Below are positions 16,201 to 25,156 of a stretch of DNA of 64,000 bases, one piece after another. Below the pieces are notes generated by a model. The model was not told where the DNA came from and made no database searches. It worked only from the letters and a program-made list of their open reading frames with translations. The position numbers and the translations under genes were made by a program. The stretch spans positions 6,572,001-6,636,000 of the forward strand of contig NZ_CP021978.1 of assembly GCF_004803895.1 (NCBI RefSeq), read 5' to 3'. Source of the stretch: Streptomyces hawaiiensis (GTDB lineage: Bacteria > Actinomycetota > Actinomycetes > Streptomycetales > Streptomycetaceae). The stretch's first letter is position 1. Each line of letters opens with the position of its first letter.

Positions 16201-16489
16201 CTTCTGATGGGGCGTCACGGCGCTCGTTCGACTGGCTGTCAAGCCCGCGAAGGTCCTGGTCGGCGTTCGCGGTGTCGGTCTCGGCCGTTTCCGACGCGCG
16301 GTTGAGGCGCAGGGCCAGTAGGACCAAGCGGTCAGAAGACGTCCCCGAGGCCGGTGACTAGTTCGTTGGTCGCGTACTGGATTGTGACCATGCAGGTCAA
16401 GCCCAGGGGCGGATGGGGCAGTGGGCGCCGTGCTCCAGGCAGACGCAGCCCTCGAGGGCACCCTGGCAGACCGGGTAGCTCGTGCGGGA
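16201..16489. other. Non-coding stretch between repeat A and IS3 remnant
   Basis: No gene is seen in this stretch. Open frames on both strands lack family features. It joins the methyltransferase-end copies to the transposase scrap and appears to be insertion debris. Confidence 0.5.
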
Positions 16490-16720
16490 GCGGTCGTACG
16501 CCGCGCCCACGTCGATGGCAAGCGGTCAGCCGCACCGGACTTCGTGAAGCGGGACTTCACCGCGGTCGACATGACGCAAGCGTTACCGAGGAGGGCAAGC
16601 TCCAACTCGCCACAGTCAGCGACCTGTTCTCCCGGTGCCTGCTCGGCTGCTCGATAGGCGCACACCACGGCGCGGACTTAGTCGTGGCAGCAGTCACCCG
16701 CGGCAGTGACCTGCGGCCCG
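16490..16720 (+). pseudogene. IS3-family transposase (orfB) remnant
   Basis: In one plus frame RRAHVDGKRSAAPDFVKRDF-TAVD matches the segment before the first catalytic Asp of IS3 OrfB (P-D-L-x-x-RDF-x-A). After a frameshift, TEEGKLQLATVSDLFSRCLLG followed by CSIGAHHGADLVVAAV matches the G-x-LYLA-V-D-x-SRR-x-GW-x-x-DH-x-x-x-x-LV segment with the second Asp. The rest of the integrase core is gone. This scrap shows that at least one IS3 element was once inserted beside the methyltransferase-end copies. Confidence 0.6.
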
Positions 16721-16878
16721 TGCCCCTCGACATGGCGGCCCGTGCCCTCGGAGGGGACGAGCGAGGGTGCCGGCGCGCAAGCCGCATAGGAGTGCCGAGG
16801 GGCGTCTGAGCCCTCTGGTGCTGGGATGGCGCTCCCGCGCTGGGATCGTCCTGGGGTGGCCCCGGCAGAGCCCCATTG

Positions 16879-17395
16879 TCACAGCACCACCACCGAGCGC
16901 AGCACGTCGCCGTGATGCATCCGCTGGAACGCAGCCTCCACCTCGTCCAGTTGGATGGCCTCGGTAACGAACTTCTCCAGCGGCAGGCGGCCTTGCAGGT
17001 GCAGGTCGATGAGCAGGGGGAAGTCGCGGGAGGGCAGGCAGTCGCCGTACCAGAAGGACTTGAGCGCCCCGCCACGACCGAAGACGTCCAGCAGCGGTAG
17101 TTCGAGCATCATGTCGGGCGTGGGAACGCCGACGAGGACGACGGTGCCGGCGAGGTCGCGTGCGTAGAACGCCTGCTTGTACGTCTCCGGGCGGCCCACG
17201 GCCTCGATGACCACGTCGGCGCCGAAGCCGCCCGTCAGCTCAAGGATCGCCTCGACGGGCTCGGTGTCCTTGGAATTGACAATGCCGGCCATCACGCCGC
17301 AGCCGAGGAGCCCGGCCACCTGCGGGGCGACCGCCGGGTCGACCTTGGTGCACTGCCCGGCGGCGACCAGGGTCTTCTCGGCGAACCTCGGCCGG
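16879..17395 (-). pseudogene. Zinc-type alcohol dehydrogenase, truncated and internally deleted
   Basis: The minus frame carries FAEKTLVAAGQCTKVDP, then GLLGCGVMAGIVNS, then the distal half (LTGGFGADVVIEAVGRPETY through DVFGRGGALKSFWYGDCLPS to LRSVVVL). This resembles mycothiol- or glutathione-dependent class III-like dehydrogenases. About 50 residues between GVMAG and VNS, the Rossmann NAD-binding core, are missing. The N-terminal catalytic zinc domain is also absent, since the frame runs into a foreign SDR end at ~17395. The product could not bind cofactor. Normal members are ~360 residues; ~170 remain. Confidence 0.75.
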
Positions 17396-17506
17396 CGGTC
17401 CACCCCGGAGGAGCAGGCCGCCGTCCTCGTCTTCCTCGCCTCCGACGCCGCCGAGATGATCAACGGCGCTGTCCTGCCCGTCGACGACGGCTGGTCCGCC
17501 GTCTGA
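17395..17506 (+). pseudogene. SDR C-terminal fragment
   Basis: TPEEQAAVLVFLASDAAEMI followed by NGAVLPVDDGWSAV and a stop is the last ~35 residues of a classical short-chain dehydrogenase. It begins at the exact point where the opposite-strand alcohol dehydrogenase fragment begins, so a deletion fused two unrelated genes tail to tail. Confidence 0.7.
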
Positions 17507-17639
17507 CGAGCCGCCCCGCGCTCCGGTCGACACCTTGGGGCGCGGGTTCGGGCCGCCGGCCGCACGCGCGGGAAAGCGCCCCGGCCGGTCTCCACATCCT
17601 GCCCTCGGCCGTCACCGCCAGGACCGCTGGAAGGCCCGC

Positions 17640-18605
17640 TCACACCATGCAGGAAGTACGACAGTGACCGCACCAGCACCGACGGCCCATCCCGTAGATC
17701 CACGGACCATGCTGAGTGCAGCCGACTGGGTTGCGTGTCTGTCCGGAGGTGTGGGGGCGGGTGGTGGACGTGCTGGTCCAGCTGGCGAGGATGTCGAGAG
17801 CTTCGGCAGAGGGGGACGCCGGCTCCGGGGTGTAGATGACCAGGGTCTGTTCGGGGTCGCCTTCTACTGCCAGAACCACGTAGTCGAGGGTGAGGTCGCC
17901 GACGAGCGGGTGGTGGAGACGTTTGGTGCCGCTGGTGTGGGCGATGACGTCGTGGTCGGCCCACAGGCGGCGGAAGGTGTCGCTGTGCAGGGACAGCTCG
18001 CCGATCAGCTCCGTGAGCTGCGGGTCGTCGGGGTGCCGGCCGGCGTACAGGCGCAGCAAGGCCAAGCAGTCGCCGGCGACCTGCTCCCAGTCGGCGTACA
18101 GCGTGCGGGCGGCCTCGTCGAGGAAGACGAAGCGGGCGAAGTTGCGTTCGCGGCGGGGCCTGGCTTCGAAGTCGGTGTAGAGGGCGTGGGCGAGCTTGTT
18201 GGCGGCAAGGACGTCTGTGCGTCGCCCCTGGACCACCGCGGGGACGCTGAGAGAGTCCAGGGTCCGGTACAGGACCGGGTGGACTCGCTGGGGGGCGAGC
18301 GGCCGCTTGCGGCGGGTCCGGGCGGGGGTGGGCTGGGTGAGGTCGAAGAGGTGGGCGCGTTCGGTCTCGTCGAGGTGCAGGGCGCGGGCGACGGCGTCCA
18401 GGACGGTTTCGGAGACGCCCTTGGTGCGGCCTCGCTCCAGGCGGACGTAGTAGTCGACGCTGACCCCGGCGAGCTGGGCGACTTCCTCGCGGCGCAGCCC
18501 CGGTACGCGGCGGGCGCCGCCGTGCGGGGCGAGACCGGCCTGTTCGGGGGTGATCCGGGCCCGGCGGGTGCGCAGGAACTCACGGATCTCGCTGCTGCGG
18601 TCCAT
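17640..18605 (-). CDS. XRE-family regulator with MmyB-like ligand domain
   Basis: This 321-residue regulator has the helix-turn-helix GLRREEVAQLAGVSVDYYVRL at ~35-55 and an MmyB ligand domain (RTDVLAANKLAHALYTDF, FARFVFLDEAARTLYADWE, LRLYAGRHPDDPQL). The ATG at 18605 (MDRSSEIREFLRTRRARI) is the standard start for this group. The frame extends ~30 residues beyond the usual end (ILASW), with a Thr/Arg-rich tail, suggesting loss of the original stop at the 3' side. It is divergent from the SDR gene at 18865. The inverted repeat at 18649-18668 in between is its likely operator. Confidence 0.88.
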   Translation of the reverse strand: MDRSSEIREFLRTRRARITPEQAGLAPHGGARRVPGLRREEVAQLAGVSVDYYVRLERGRTKGVSETVLDAVARALHLDETERAHLFDLTQPTPARTRRKRPLAPQRVHPVLYRTLDSLSVPAVVQGRRTDVLAANKLAHALYTDFEARPRRERNFARFVFLDEAARTLYADWEQVAGDCLALLRLYAGRHPDDPQLTELIGELSLHSDTFRRLWADHDVIAHTSGTKRLHHPLVGDLTLDYVVLAVEGDPEQTLVIYTPEPASPSAEALDILASWTSTSTTRPHTSGQTRNPVGCTQHGPWIYGMGRRCWCGHCRTSCMV

Positions 18606-18648
18606 GGGTCCACCGTACGGCCGGAACCGGCAGGTCGGCGCCTTGGAA

Positions 18649-18668
18649 GGGGGTACTGGCAGACCCCC
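18649..18668. promoter_or_regulatory. Inverted repeat between XRE and SDR genes
   Basis: GGGGGT-ACTGGCAG-ACCCCC: 6-bp perfect arms with an inner CTG-G-CAG half-palindrome. It lies 44 bases upstream of the XRE start and in front of the divergent SDR operon, which fits an operator for the XRE protein. Confidence 0.55.
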
Positions 18669-18864
18669 GGAAGAGCGGTGCCCTTTACGGCGGCCCACGG
18701 GGCGTTCGCGGGTGGTTGCCTGGATAGCGGGCTCACGACACTGCCCCCGGCATCCGCACGACGATGCCGATGTGCGCAGTATGTGCGAGAAAGAGCGCAT
18801 AAGGGATCAGTAATGCCCGCTGTCTGCCCCCGCACCCATACGTCTGGAGAAGAGGACAAGCCTC

Positions 18865-19629
18865 GTGGCATCGAAACTGACCGGCACCGTCGCTCTCGTC
18901 ACCGGCGCGAGCAGCGGGATCGGCGCCGCTACCGCCCGCGAGCTCGCCGAGCACGGTGCATCCGTCGCGCTCGTGGCCCGCCGCAAGGACCGCCTGGAAG
19001 AACTCGCCGCCGAGATCGAGAAGGCGGGCGGCACGGCGCTGGTGGTGGAAGCGGACATCGCTGACCGTAACCAGGCCGAAGGGGCCGTGGAGCAAGTCGT
19101 CGAGCGGTTCGGACGGCTTGACACGCTGGTCAACAATGCCGGTCTGATGCTCCTGGGCCCCGTGGTCGGCGCGGACGCCGAGGAGTGGGACCGCATGATC
19201 GCCGTCAACCTGCAGGGCCTGCTCTACACCACCCGTGCCGCGCTGCCGCATCTGCTGCGGGCCGCCGAACAGGGCCCGCGCCAGGTCGCCGACATCGTCA
19301 ACATCAGCTCGCAGGCGGGCCGCATGGCGAGCAAGGGCTACGGCGTCTACAACCTCACCAAGTTCGGCGTGAACGGCTTCACCGAGTCCCTGCGCCAGGA
19401 ACTCGCCCAGCGCCACGTGCGCGTCGGTGTCCTGGAACCGGGCGCCGTGGAGACCGAGCTGGTCGGCCACAACACGCCCGAGGTCCGCAACGAGCTGGTC
19501 GACCCCGTCATCGGGCGGATCGAGGTCCTCACCGCCGAGGACATCGCCGACGGCGTCGCCTACATGGTCACCCGCCCCCGGCGCACCGCCATCGGCGAGC
19601 TGTGGATCATGCCCACCGACCAGGGCTGA
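18865..19629 (+). CDS. SDR-family oxidoreductase
   Basis: This 254-residue classical SDR has TGASSGIG (residues 13-20), LVNNAG (~88), Ser in NISSQAG, and YGVYNLTK with the catalytic Tyr-x3-Lys. ARRKDR after beta-2 points to NADP(H). The start is GTG at 18865 with GGAGAAGAGGA upstream. It is the first gene of a rightward operon with a second SDR (97 bases on) and a frameshifted hydrolase, opposite an XRE regulator. That arrangement is frequent in Streptomyces, though no substrate is known for it. Confidence 0.9.
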   Translation: MASKLTGTVALVTGASSGIGAATARELAEHGASVALVARRKDRLEELAAEIEKAGGTALVVEADIADRNQAEGAVEQVVERFGRLDTLVNNAGLMLLGPVVGADAEEWDRMIAVNLQGLLYTTRAALPHLLRAAEQGPRQVADIVNISSQAGRMASKGYGVYNLTKFGVNGFTESLRQELAQRHVRVGVLEPGAVETELVGHNTPEVRNELVDPVIGRIEVLTAEDIADGVAYMVTRPRRTAIGELWIMPTDQG

Positions 19630-19726
19630 TCCCCTCCAGCGCCTGGCCCCCCGTCGGCGCAACCCGTCAATCACCCCGCACGGACACACCGGGCGCCGTA
19701 TGCGGAGCCCGAAGAAAGGAACTCTC

Positions 19727-20572
19727 ATGAGCAAGGTCATCTTCATCACCGGTGCCGGACGCGGTCTGGGCACGGACATCGTCCGCGAGGCCCTGGCGGC
19801 CGGCCACCAGGTCGTCGCCACCGGCCGCCGCCCCGAGGAGGTCGAGAAGACCCTCGGCGGGCCGCAGGACAACCTGCTGGTCACCAAGCTGGATGTGACC
19901 AGTCTGGAGGACGCGCAGGCGGCCGCGCAGGCCGCGGTCGACCGGTTCGGCCGCATCGACGTCCTGATCAACAACGCCGGTAATTTCTTTGCCGGCTACT
20001 TCGAGGAGGTCTCACCCGCGCACATGCGGCAGCAGATCGAGACCAACCTCTTCGGCCCGATGAACGTCACGCGTGCCGTCCTGCCCGTCATGCGCCGGCA
20101 GCGCGACGGCCACGTCATCACGCTCTCCTCGCTCGCCGGTCAGGTCGGCACGGAGTTCACCTCCGCCTACGCGGCCTCCAAGTTCGCCGTCGAGGGCTGG
20201 ATGGAGGCCCTGCACCACGACATCAAGCCGTACGGCATCCGCACCACGATCGTGGAGCCCGGCTACTTCCGCACCGAGCTGCTCGTGGACGCCTCCACCA
20301 CCTGGCCCGAGCCGACCATCGACGACTACGCCGAGCGCACCACCGCCACGGTCGAAGCCTGGAAGAGCATCAACGGGCAGCAGCCCGGCGACCCCGCCAA
20401 GCTCGCCCACGCCCTGCTGACCCTCGCCGGACAGGACCAGCCGCCGCTGCGCTTCGTCGCCGGCGCCGACGCCATCGAGGGCGTCTCGGCCAAGGCCAGG
20501 GAACTCCTCGCACAGGTCGAAGCCTCCCGTGAGCTGGGCGGCAACCTCGGCCACGACGACACCAACGCCTGA
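19727..20572 (+). CDS. SDR-family oxidoreductase
   Basis: This 281-residue SDR has ITGAGRGLG (residues 7-15), LINNAG (~85), Ser in LSSLAGQ and YAASKFAVEG with Tyr-x3-Lys. ATGRRPE after beta-2 suggests NADP(H). The C-terminal part is longer than in its upstream neighbour, with an RTELL-x-D insert as in Atlastin/estradiol-type 'SDR5C' members. The ATG at 19727 has GAAAGGAACTCTC before it. It shares only the fold, not close sequence, with the SDR at 18865, so this is not a tandem duplicate. Confidence 0.9.
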   Translation: MSKVIFITGAGRGLGTDIVREALAAGHQVVATGRRPEEVEKTLGGPQDNLLVTKLDVTSLEDAQAAAQAAVDRFGRIDVLINNAGNFFAGYFEEVSPAHMRQQIETNLFGPMNVTRAVLPVMRRQRDGHVITLSSLAGQVGTEFTSAYAASKFAVEGWMEALHHDIKPYGIRTTIVEPGYFRTELLVDASTTWPEPTIDDYAERTTATVEAWKSINGQQPGDPAKLAHALLTLAGQDQPPLRFVAGADAIEGVSAKARELLAQVEASRELGGNLGHDDTNA

Positions 20573-20634
20573 GCGCAGCGTCCGCGCTGAGCACAAACAC
20601 GGAAGCTGAGCACAAACACGGAAGGAGAGTGGCC

Positions 20635-21565
20635 ATGGAAGCCATCACCCTCCCCAACGGCCCGATCGCCATGGCGGGCAACCTCTACGTGCCCGACAAC
20701 TTCGACCCCAAGGGCAGCTACGCTGCGATCGTCACCGTCCATCCGCCGGCGGCGTCAAGGAACAGACCGCGGGCCGGTACGCCCGCAAGCGGGCCGAGCA
20801 GGGCCTCGTAGCCCTCGCCTTTGACGCCTCCTACCAGGGCGACAGCGGCGGCGAGCCGCACCACCTCGAAGACCCGTACGCCCGCGTCGAGGACATCCGC
20901 GCCGCCGTGGACCACGTGCAGACGCTCGACTACATCGACGCCGAGCGCATCGGCGCCCTCGGTATCTGCGCCGGCGGCGGCTACGCGGTGAACGCCACCA
21001 TGACCGACCACCGCATCAAGGCGGTCACCACGGTCAGTGCCTTCAACACGGGCACCGGCTTTCGCCGCGACTGGTACGGCCTCAACCCCGACTCCGCCGC
21101 CGCCGCGGTCCTCGACGAGGCGGCAAAGCAGCGCACCGCCGAGGCCCAGGGCGCCGAGCCCGCGATGGCCCCGTACGTGCCGTGGGCCATCGACGAGGAC
21201 ACCAACCGCGACATGCGCGAGGCGCACGACTGCTACCTCACCCCTCGCGCCCAGCACCCGAACGCCAAGAATCAGTTCCTGTTCACCAGGAGCTTCTCCA
21301 AGATCGCCGCGTTCGACGCCTTCCACCTGGTTGAGGACCAGCTCACCCAGCCGGTCCTCGTTGTGGCCGGCAGAGTGAGGCGGGATCGCTGTGGCACTCC
21401 ACCGAGTTGCACAGCCGGGCACGCAGCCCCAAGAAGCTCGTGGTCGTCGACGGCGGCACGCACATGGACTTCTACGACGTGCCCCAGTACGTGGACCGGG
21501 CCATGGCGGAGGCCACGCCGTTCTTCAGGGAGAACCTGGCCGCGGAGCCCGTCACACAGGGCTGA
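20635..21565 (+). pseudogene. Alpha/beta hydrolase (Cys-nucleophile, dienelactone hydrolase-like), two frameshifts
   Basis: Three frames in order give one ~310-residue protein. The first is MEAITLPNGPIAMAGNLYVP... to VTVHP. After ~20745 a second frame reads GGVKEQTAGRYARKRAEQGL and on to the elbow GALGICAGGGYAVNA and QPVLVVAG. After ~21380 the first frame returns with SEAGSLWHSTELHSR and DGGTHMDFYDVPQYVDRA. The second break is an AGAG doubling at ~21372-21376. The first needs one base. Cys in GICAGG is the nucleophile; His is in GGTHMDFY. With both breaks real the gene is dead; otherwise it completes the SDR-SDR-hydrolase operon. Confidence 0.75.
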
Positions 21566-21717
21566 CGAAGCATCCACGGGTGGGCCGGAGCCCGAACAGG
21601 AACCGTGTCCCACTGAGCTGTTGAATGGTAGGCGGAAGGCTCCTATGGCAGGGGCGAATTGCCGTGCCCACCGTCAGAGCTGGTCCCCAGCTTGGCCCCG
21701 ACGTCGATCATCGCAAG

Positions 21718-22300
21718 CTGCTACATCGGCTCCTCGTCCTACTCCGGCTCCCAGATCGTCGAGGCCCAGTGGACCTCGCGGGAGCGGCACCTGGAGCGGT
21801 TCGTGACCGAGCAGCCGCCGTACTCGATCCTGGTCCGGGGCATCGAGGAGGACGTGCTCCCCACCGTGCGCCGTCACGGCATGGGCACGCTCACCTACAG
21901 TCCGCTCTCCGGCGGGTGGCTCTCCGGCCGCTACCGCAAGAACGCCTCCGAGGGCCCAGCCTCCGCGGCGCGCCCCCAGGCCCGGTTCGACATGAGCACC
22001 CCCGCCAACCAGCGCAAGCTCGACGCCGTCGAACAGCTCGCCGTCCTGGCGGAGAAGGCCGGTCTCACCCTGATCGAGCTGGCCGTCGCCTTCGTCATCA
22101 ACCACCCCGGCGTCACCTCGGCGATCATCGGCCCGCGCACCATGGAGCAGTTGGAGGCGTTCCTGCCATCCGCCGACGTCACGCTGTCTTCCGACGTGCT
22201 CGACGCCATCGACGAGATCGTCGCCCCCGGAGTCACGGTCAACCCCGTCGACAACAGCTACGGAGACTTCGAGCTACGGGCTGACCAGCGGCGGCGCTGA
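21718..22300 (+). pseudogene. Aldo/keto reductase, 5'-truncated
   Basis: Homology starts abruptly at YIGSSSYSGSQIVEAQW and continues through FVTEQPPYSILVRGIEEDVL, MGTLTYSPLSGGWLSGRYRK and PGVTSAIIGPRTMEQLEAFL to the stop. This is the distal ~190 residues of a ~330-residue aldo/keto reductase. The NADPH-binding loop (YSPLSGGWLSG, GPRTMEQL) is present, but the catalytic Asp-Tyr-Lys-His half is missing. The join to unrelated sequence is at ~21715. The open frame extends upstream to 21659 by chance. Confidence 0.75.
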
Positions 22301-22499
22301 CGTGACCCGGCTCGGCCGGACATGGTCGATCGAGTCGGGTCACCGTGACGGCATACCGGCGGAGTGATCGGCCCCGGGGCTGTGCCCCGCTCGACCGCCC
22401 ACTCCCGTGACCGAGCCTTGTCTCCCCGCCCCTGCACGCGCGGCGGCCAGGTGTGGCGCCTCGCAGTAGATCGGCATGCGGCGTCACCGCTGCCCGGCG

Positions 22500-22518
22500 T
22501 GACGCTCATTTGACGCTC
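22500..22518 (+). repeat. Dispersed repeat A, copy 4
   Basis: TGACGCTCATTTGACGCTC, identical to copy 2. It lies between the aldo/keto reductase fragment and the FAD oxidase, at a change of gene content. Confidence 0.75.
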
Positions 22519-22576
22519 TGCGCGAGAGAGGCAAGAAATCCGCTCTGGATACGGGGAACCGCGTGCGATCACATCA

Positions 22577-22643
22577 GCCAGGAGCCGCGTGTGCAGCTCC
22601 AGCATGTCCGTCACGCGAACGCCCGGGTGCGGGACGCGAGCTG
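22577..22643 (+). repeat. Dispersed repeat C, copy 1 (67 bp)
   Basis: The segment from CCAGGAGCCGCGTG to GGGACGCGAGCTGG recurs at 52720-52786 with about eight or nine differences in 67 bases (identical core GCATGTCCGTCACGCG). It follows repeat A by 58 bases here and precedes it by 178 bases at the other site. Confidence 0.65.
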
Positions 22644-22922
22644 GGGGAAGGCGTCTTCCCACACGGCGCGCACGCTACGACCGACGAGGGTGCGCAGCAC
22701 CGGCCACAGCTGGAGGAGCAGATCCTGGAATTGCAGGGCTCGGTAGTCGGCGGGACGCTGGACAAGTCAGCCTTGCGGCATCCGATGAGCCGACGCCCGC
22801 GAAATGCCTCGGGCGCAGAGACAACTTGGTGAAGTCCCGGTCCAAGCAGCGGGTGATCGAGGTGACAGCCGTGGAAGGACGAAGCCGGGCGCAAGAAATC
22901 CGCGCCTCTCGAGGAGATCACC

Positions 22923-24308
22923 ATGGACAGTGCGACCTTGGATGCGATGCAGACCTCTCTGCGGGGGCCGGTCATAGGCCCGCAGGACCCCGAATACCTC
23001 CAGGCTCGCAAAATCTACAACGCAATGATCGACAAGCGTCCCGCCGCCTTCGTGCGGTGCGCGGACGCTGCGGATGTCATGGATGCGGTCAACTTCATCC
23101 GCGCCAACGGCCTGGAACTCGCCGTCCGGGGTGGCGGACACAGCGGTCCCGGCCTGTGCCTCGTGGAGGGCGGCGTCACCGTCGACCTGTCGCCGATGCG
23201 CTGGGTACGGGTCGACCCCGCCGCGAGGACCGCCCAAGTGGGCGGTGGCAGCCAGCTCCGTGATCTCGACCACGCCACCCACGGCTTCGGGCTCGCCACC
23301 CCCACCGGCATTGTGTCGATGACGGGCGTGGGGGGCCTGACCCTCGGCGGTGGCCATGGATACCTCACCCGCAAGTACGGCCTGACGGTGGACAACCTGC
23401 TGGCCGCGGACGTCGTACTGGCCGACGGCAGCTTCGTCACCGCAAGCGAGACCGAGCACCCGGACCTGTTCTGGGCCCTGCGCGGTGGCGGCGGCAACTT
23501 CGGCATCGTGACCTCCTTCACCTACCGCCTGCACCCGGTGAACACCGTCGGGGTCGGCATTACCGCGTGGCCGGTCGACCACACCCGCGAGGTGCTCACG
23601 TGGTACCGAGACTTCCTCCCGCAGGCCCCGGAGGACATATACGGCTTCTTCACGCTGTTCACCATCCCGCCCGGCCCACCCTTTCCCGAAGAGATCCACG
23701 GCCGGAAGGTGTGCGGCATCGTGTGGTGTCACACCGGTGACCCGGACCGCACAGAGGACGCCCTCGCCGCGGTGAACGAGCCCGCCCCGCCCGTCTTCCA
23801 CTTCACGGCACCGATGCCCTATCCCGCGTTGCAGAGCCTGTTCGACGAGCTGATCCCCACCGGGTACCAGTGGTACTGGCGCGGCGACTTCTTCGACCGT
23901 ATCCCGGACGCCGCCGTGGACGTGCACCTCAAGTACGGCGAGAACCTCCCCACCCCGCTGTCGCTGATGCACCTCTACCCGGTCGACGCGGCCGCCCACC
24001 GCGTGGGCCGGGAAGACACCGCGTGGAGCTACCGGGACGCCGTCTGGTCCGGCGTCTTCGCCGGCGTCGACCCCGACCCCGCCAACGCCGAGGCCATCAA
24101 GCAATGGTGTGTCGACTACTGGGAGGAGATGCACCCTCACTCCATGGGCGGCTCGTACGTGAACTTCATGGGACAGGGCGAGGACCAGGAGCGGGTTCGG
24201 GCCACCTACCGCGACCACTACGACCGGCTCGCGCAGGTCAAGCGGACGTACGACCCGGACAACCTCTTCCACGCCAACCAGAACATCAAGCCCGCTCAGC
24301 AGCACTGA
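22923..24308 (+). CDS. FAD-binding oxidoreductase (BBE-like, PCMH fold)
   Basis: This 461-residue flavoenzyme has the PCMH FAD-binding domain: VRGGGHSGPG (residues ~70) with the His expected to carry 8-alpha covalent FAD, GVGGLTLGGGHGYLTRKYGL (~145), and DLFWALRGGGGNFGIVTSF (~185). The second covalent Cys of bicovalent members is not seen in the GGGHGYL segment. The berberine-bridge-type C-terminus ends with YDPDNLFHANQNIKP. No signal peptide is present, so it is cytoplasmic. Such enzymes oxidise alcohols or C-H groups of secondary metabolites with O2. The ATG at 22923 follows GAGGAGATCACC. It stands alone, between two stretches without genes. Confidence 0.9.
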   Translation: MDSATLDAMQTSLRGPVIGPQDPEYLQARKIYNAMIDKRPAAFVRCADAADVMDAVNFIRANGLELAVRGGGHSGPGLCLVEGGVTVDLSPMRWVRVDPAARTAQVGGGSQLRDLDHATHGFGLATPTGIVSMTGVGGLTLGGGHGYLTRKYGLTVDNLLAADVVLADGSFVTASETEHPDLFWALRGGGGNFGIVTSFTYRLHPVNTVGVGITAWPVDHTREVLTWYRDFLPQAPEDIYGFFTLFTIPPGPPFPEEIHGRKVCGIVWCHTGDPDRTEDALAAVNEPAPPVFHFTAPMPYPALQSLFDELIPTGYQWYWRGDFFDRIPDAAVDVHLKYGENLPTPLSLMHLYPVDAAAHRVGREDTAWSYRDAVWSGVFAGVDPDPANAEAIKQWCVDYWEEMHPHSMGGSYVNFMGQGEDQERVRATYRDHYDRLAQVKRTYDPDNLFHANQNIKPAQQH

Positions 24309-24792
24309 CTGCCGGACCTTGCCGTCCGCGTCCACGGTGCTTCGGGGGCCGCGGTCTCTGCGCACCGCTGGTGGGCGCCCTGCGTGAGCATCCCGAACAG
24401 GTCAACCTGGCAGAGACCGTGCAGCGCGTGATGGAGGCCGTTCGCGGCGGACGTGGTGACCAGTGTGAAATCAGAGGGCCAGCGTCCGCCGATACTCATC
24501 GGCCAGAAAGGCAAGGCGGCTTTGGCGGAGGTGACCGGATGGCGGAAATTCGGGGATGTGAACTTGTGCCTCCCGGCTCCTGGTCTGGATGGTTCACCTG
24601 GGACTTGCGGTGGCGGTCCTGTCTCGTCCAGGTCGATGGCTGATGCGCTAGGCCCAGACCGTGGTGAGTGCCGAGATGAGGTCGGTGTCGGCCGGTGCCA
24701 CGGGCCACCATCCGTCCTCGTCGTCCCGGATGTGGGATACCAGCAGCGCCATGGCCGCCCGGTGTCAGCCCGAGGGTCGCTAGTGTTGCCCC
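24309..24792. other. Gene-poor stretch after the FAD oxidase
   Basis: No intact gene is recognised. On the minus strand 24648-24752 encodes 34 residues from ATG (MALLVSHIRDDEDGWWPVAP followed by ADTDLISALTTVWA). It has good codon bias and looks like the end of a lost protein or a very small one; its upstream side carries no extension with the same quality. The plus frame 24360-24460 (LVGALREHPEQVNLAETVQR) may be another scrap. Confidence 0.45.
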
Positions 24793-25104
24793 ATGGGCGT
24801 GTTGGACACGGCCGAGCTTGAGGCCATGATCGAAGAGGCGACTGTCGATGCCTACAAGGACGACGAGCAGCTGACCGGTTTGTTCACCATGCTTGAGGAA
24901 CACCTCGGCCTGCCCTTCACCACCGCGGTTCTCGGCGTCGAGATAACCGTGGACGGCATCGACCTCACGCCGGACGGACGGATCGTCGCCCTGTGCTCTC
25001 GCGGCGGCATGCGGCAATCGATCGGAATCCTGGAGCTGCCGTTGCCCAGCTCGGCGCCCGAGGGCGCGGAGTGGATCGAGGCGTACCGTCACTGGGCCGG
25101 TTGA
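24793..25104 (+). CDS. Small acidic protein, CcbP-like calcium-binding type
   Basis: This 103-residue acidic protein begins MGVLDTAELEAMIEEATVDA and continues YKDDEQLTGLFTMLEEHLGL, then a beta-rich part (GVEITVDGIDLTPDGRIVAL) and PEGAEWIEAYRHWAG. The pattern of an acidic helical half and a compact strand half resembles the CcbP calcium-binding family found in cyanobacteria and actinobacteria. That assignment is by memory of the family pattern and is moderate at best. It is followed after 52 bases by a second small gene on the same strand, probably co-transcribed. It carries no signal peptide or membrane span. Confidence 0.6.
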   Translation: MGVLDTAELEAMIEEATVDAYKDDEQLTGLFTMLEEHLGLPFTTAVLGVEITVDGIDLTPDGRIVALCSRGGMRQSIGILELPLPSSAPEGAEWIEAYRHWAG

Positions 25105-25156
25105 GGTCGGGCACCTCACGCCCCACGCGGAACCGGTTTGTCTGGGAGGGCTGAAC

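Larger units (their letters stand above)
22301..22922. other. Gene-free stretch with repeats A and C
   Basis: No intact gene is seen. Repeat A copy 4 is at 22500-22518 and repeat C at 22577-22643. The remainder up to the FAD oxidase start has no recognisable frame on either strand. The oxidase promoter should be in the last ~100 bases, where GAGGAGATCACC gives its ribosome binding site. Confidence 0.6.

Noticed and set aside
24648..24752. 34-residue minus-strand ORF as a real gene
   Set aside because: No ribosome binding site or family was seen; mentioned only in the gene-poor stretch.
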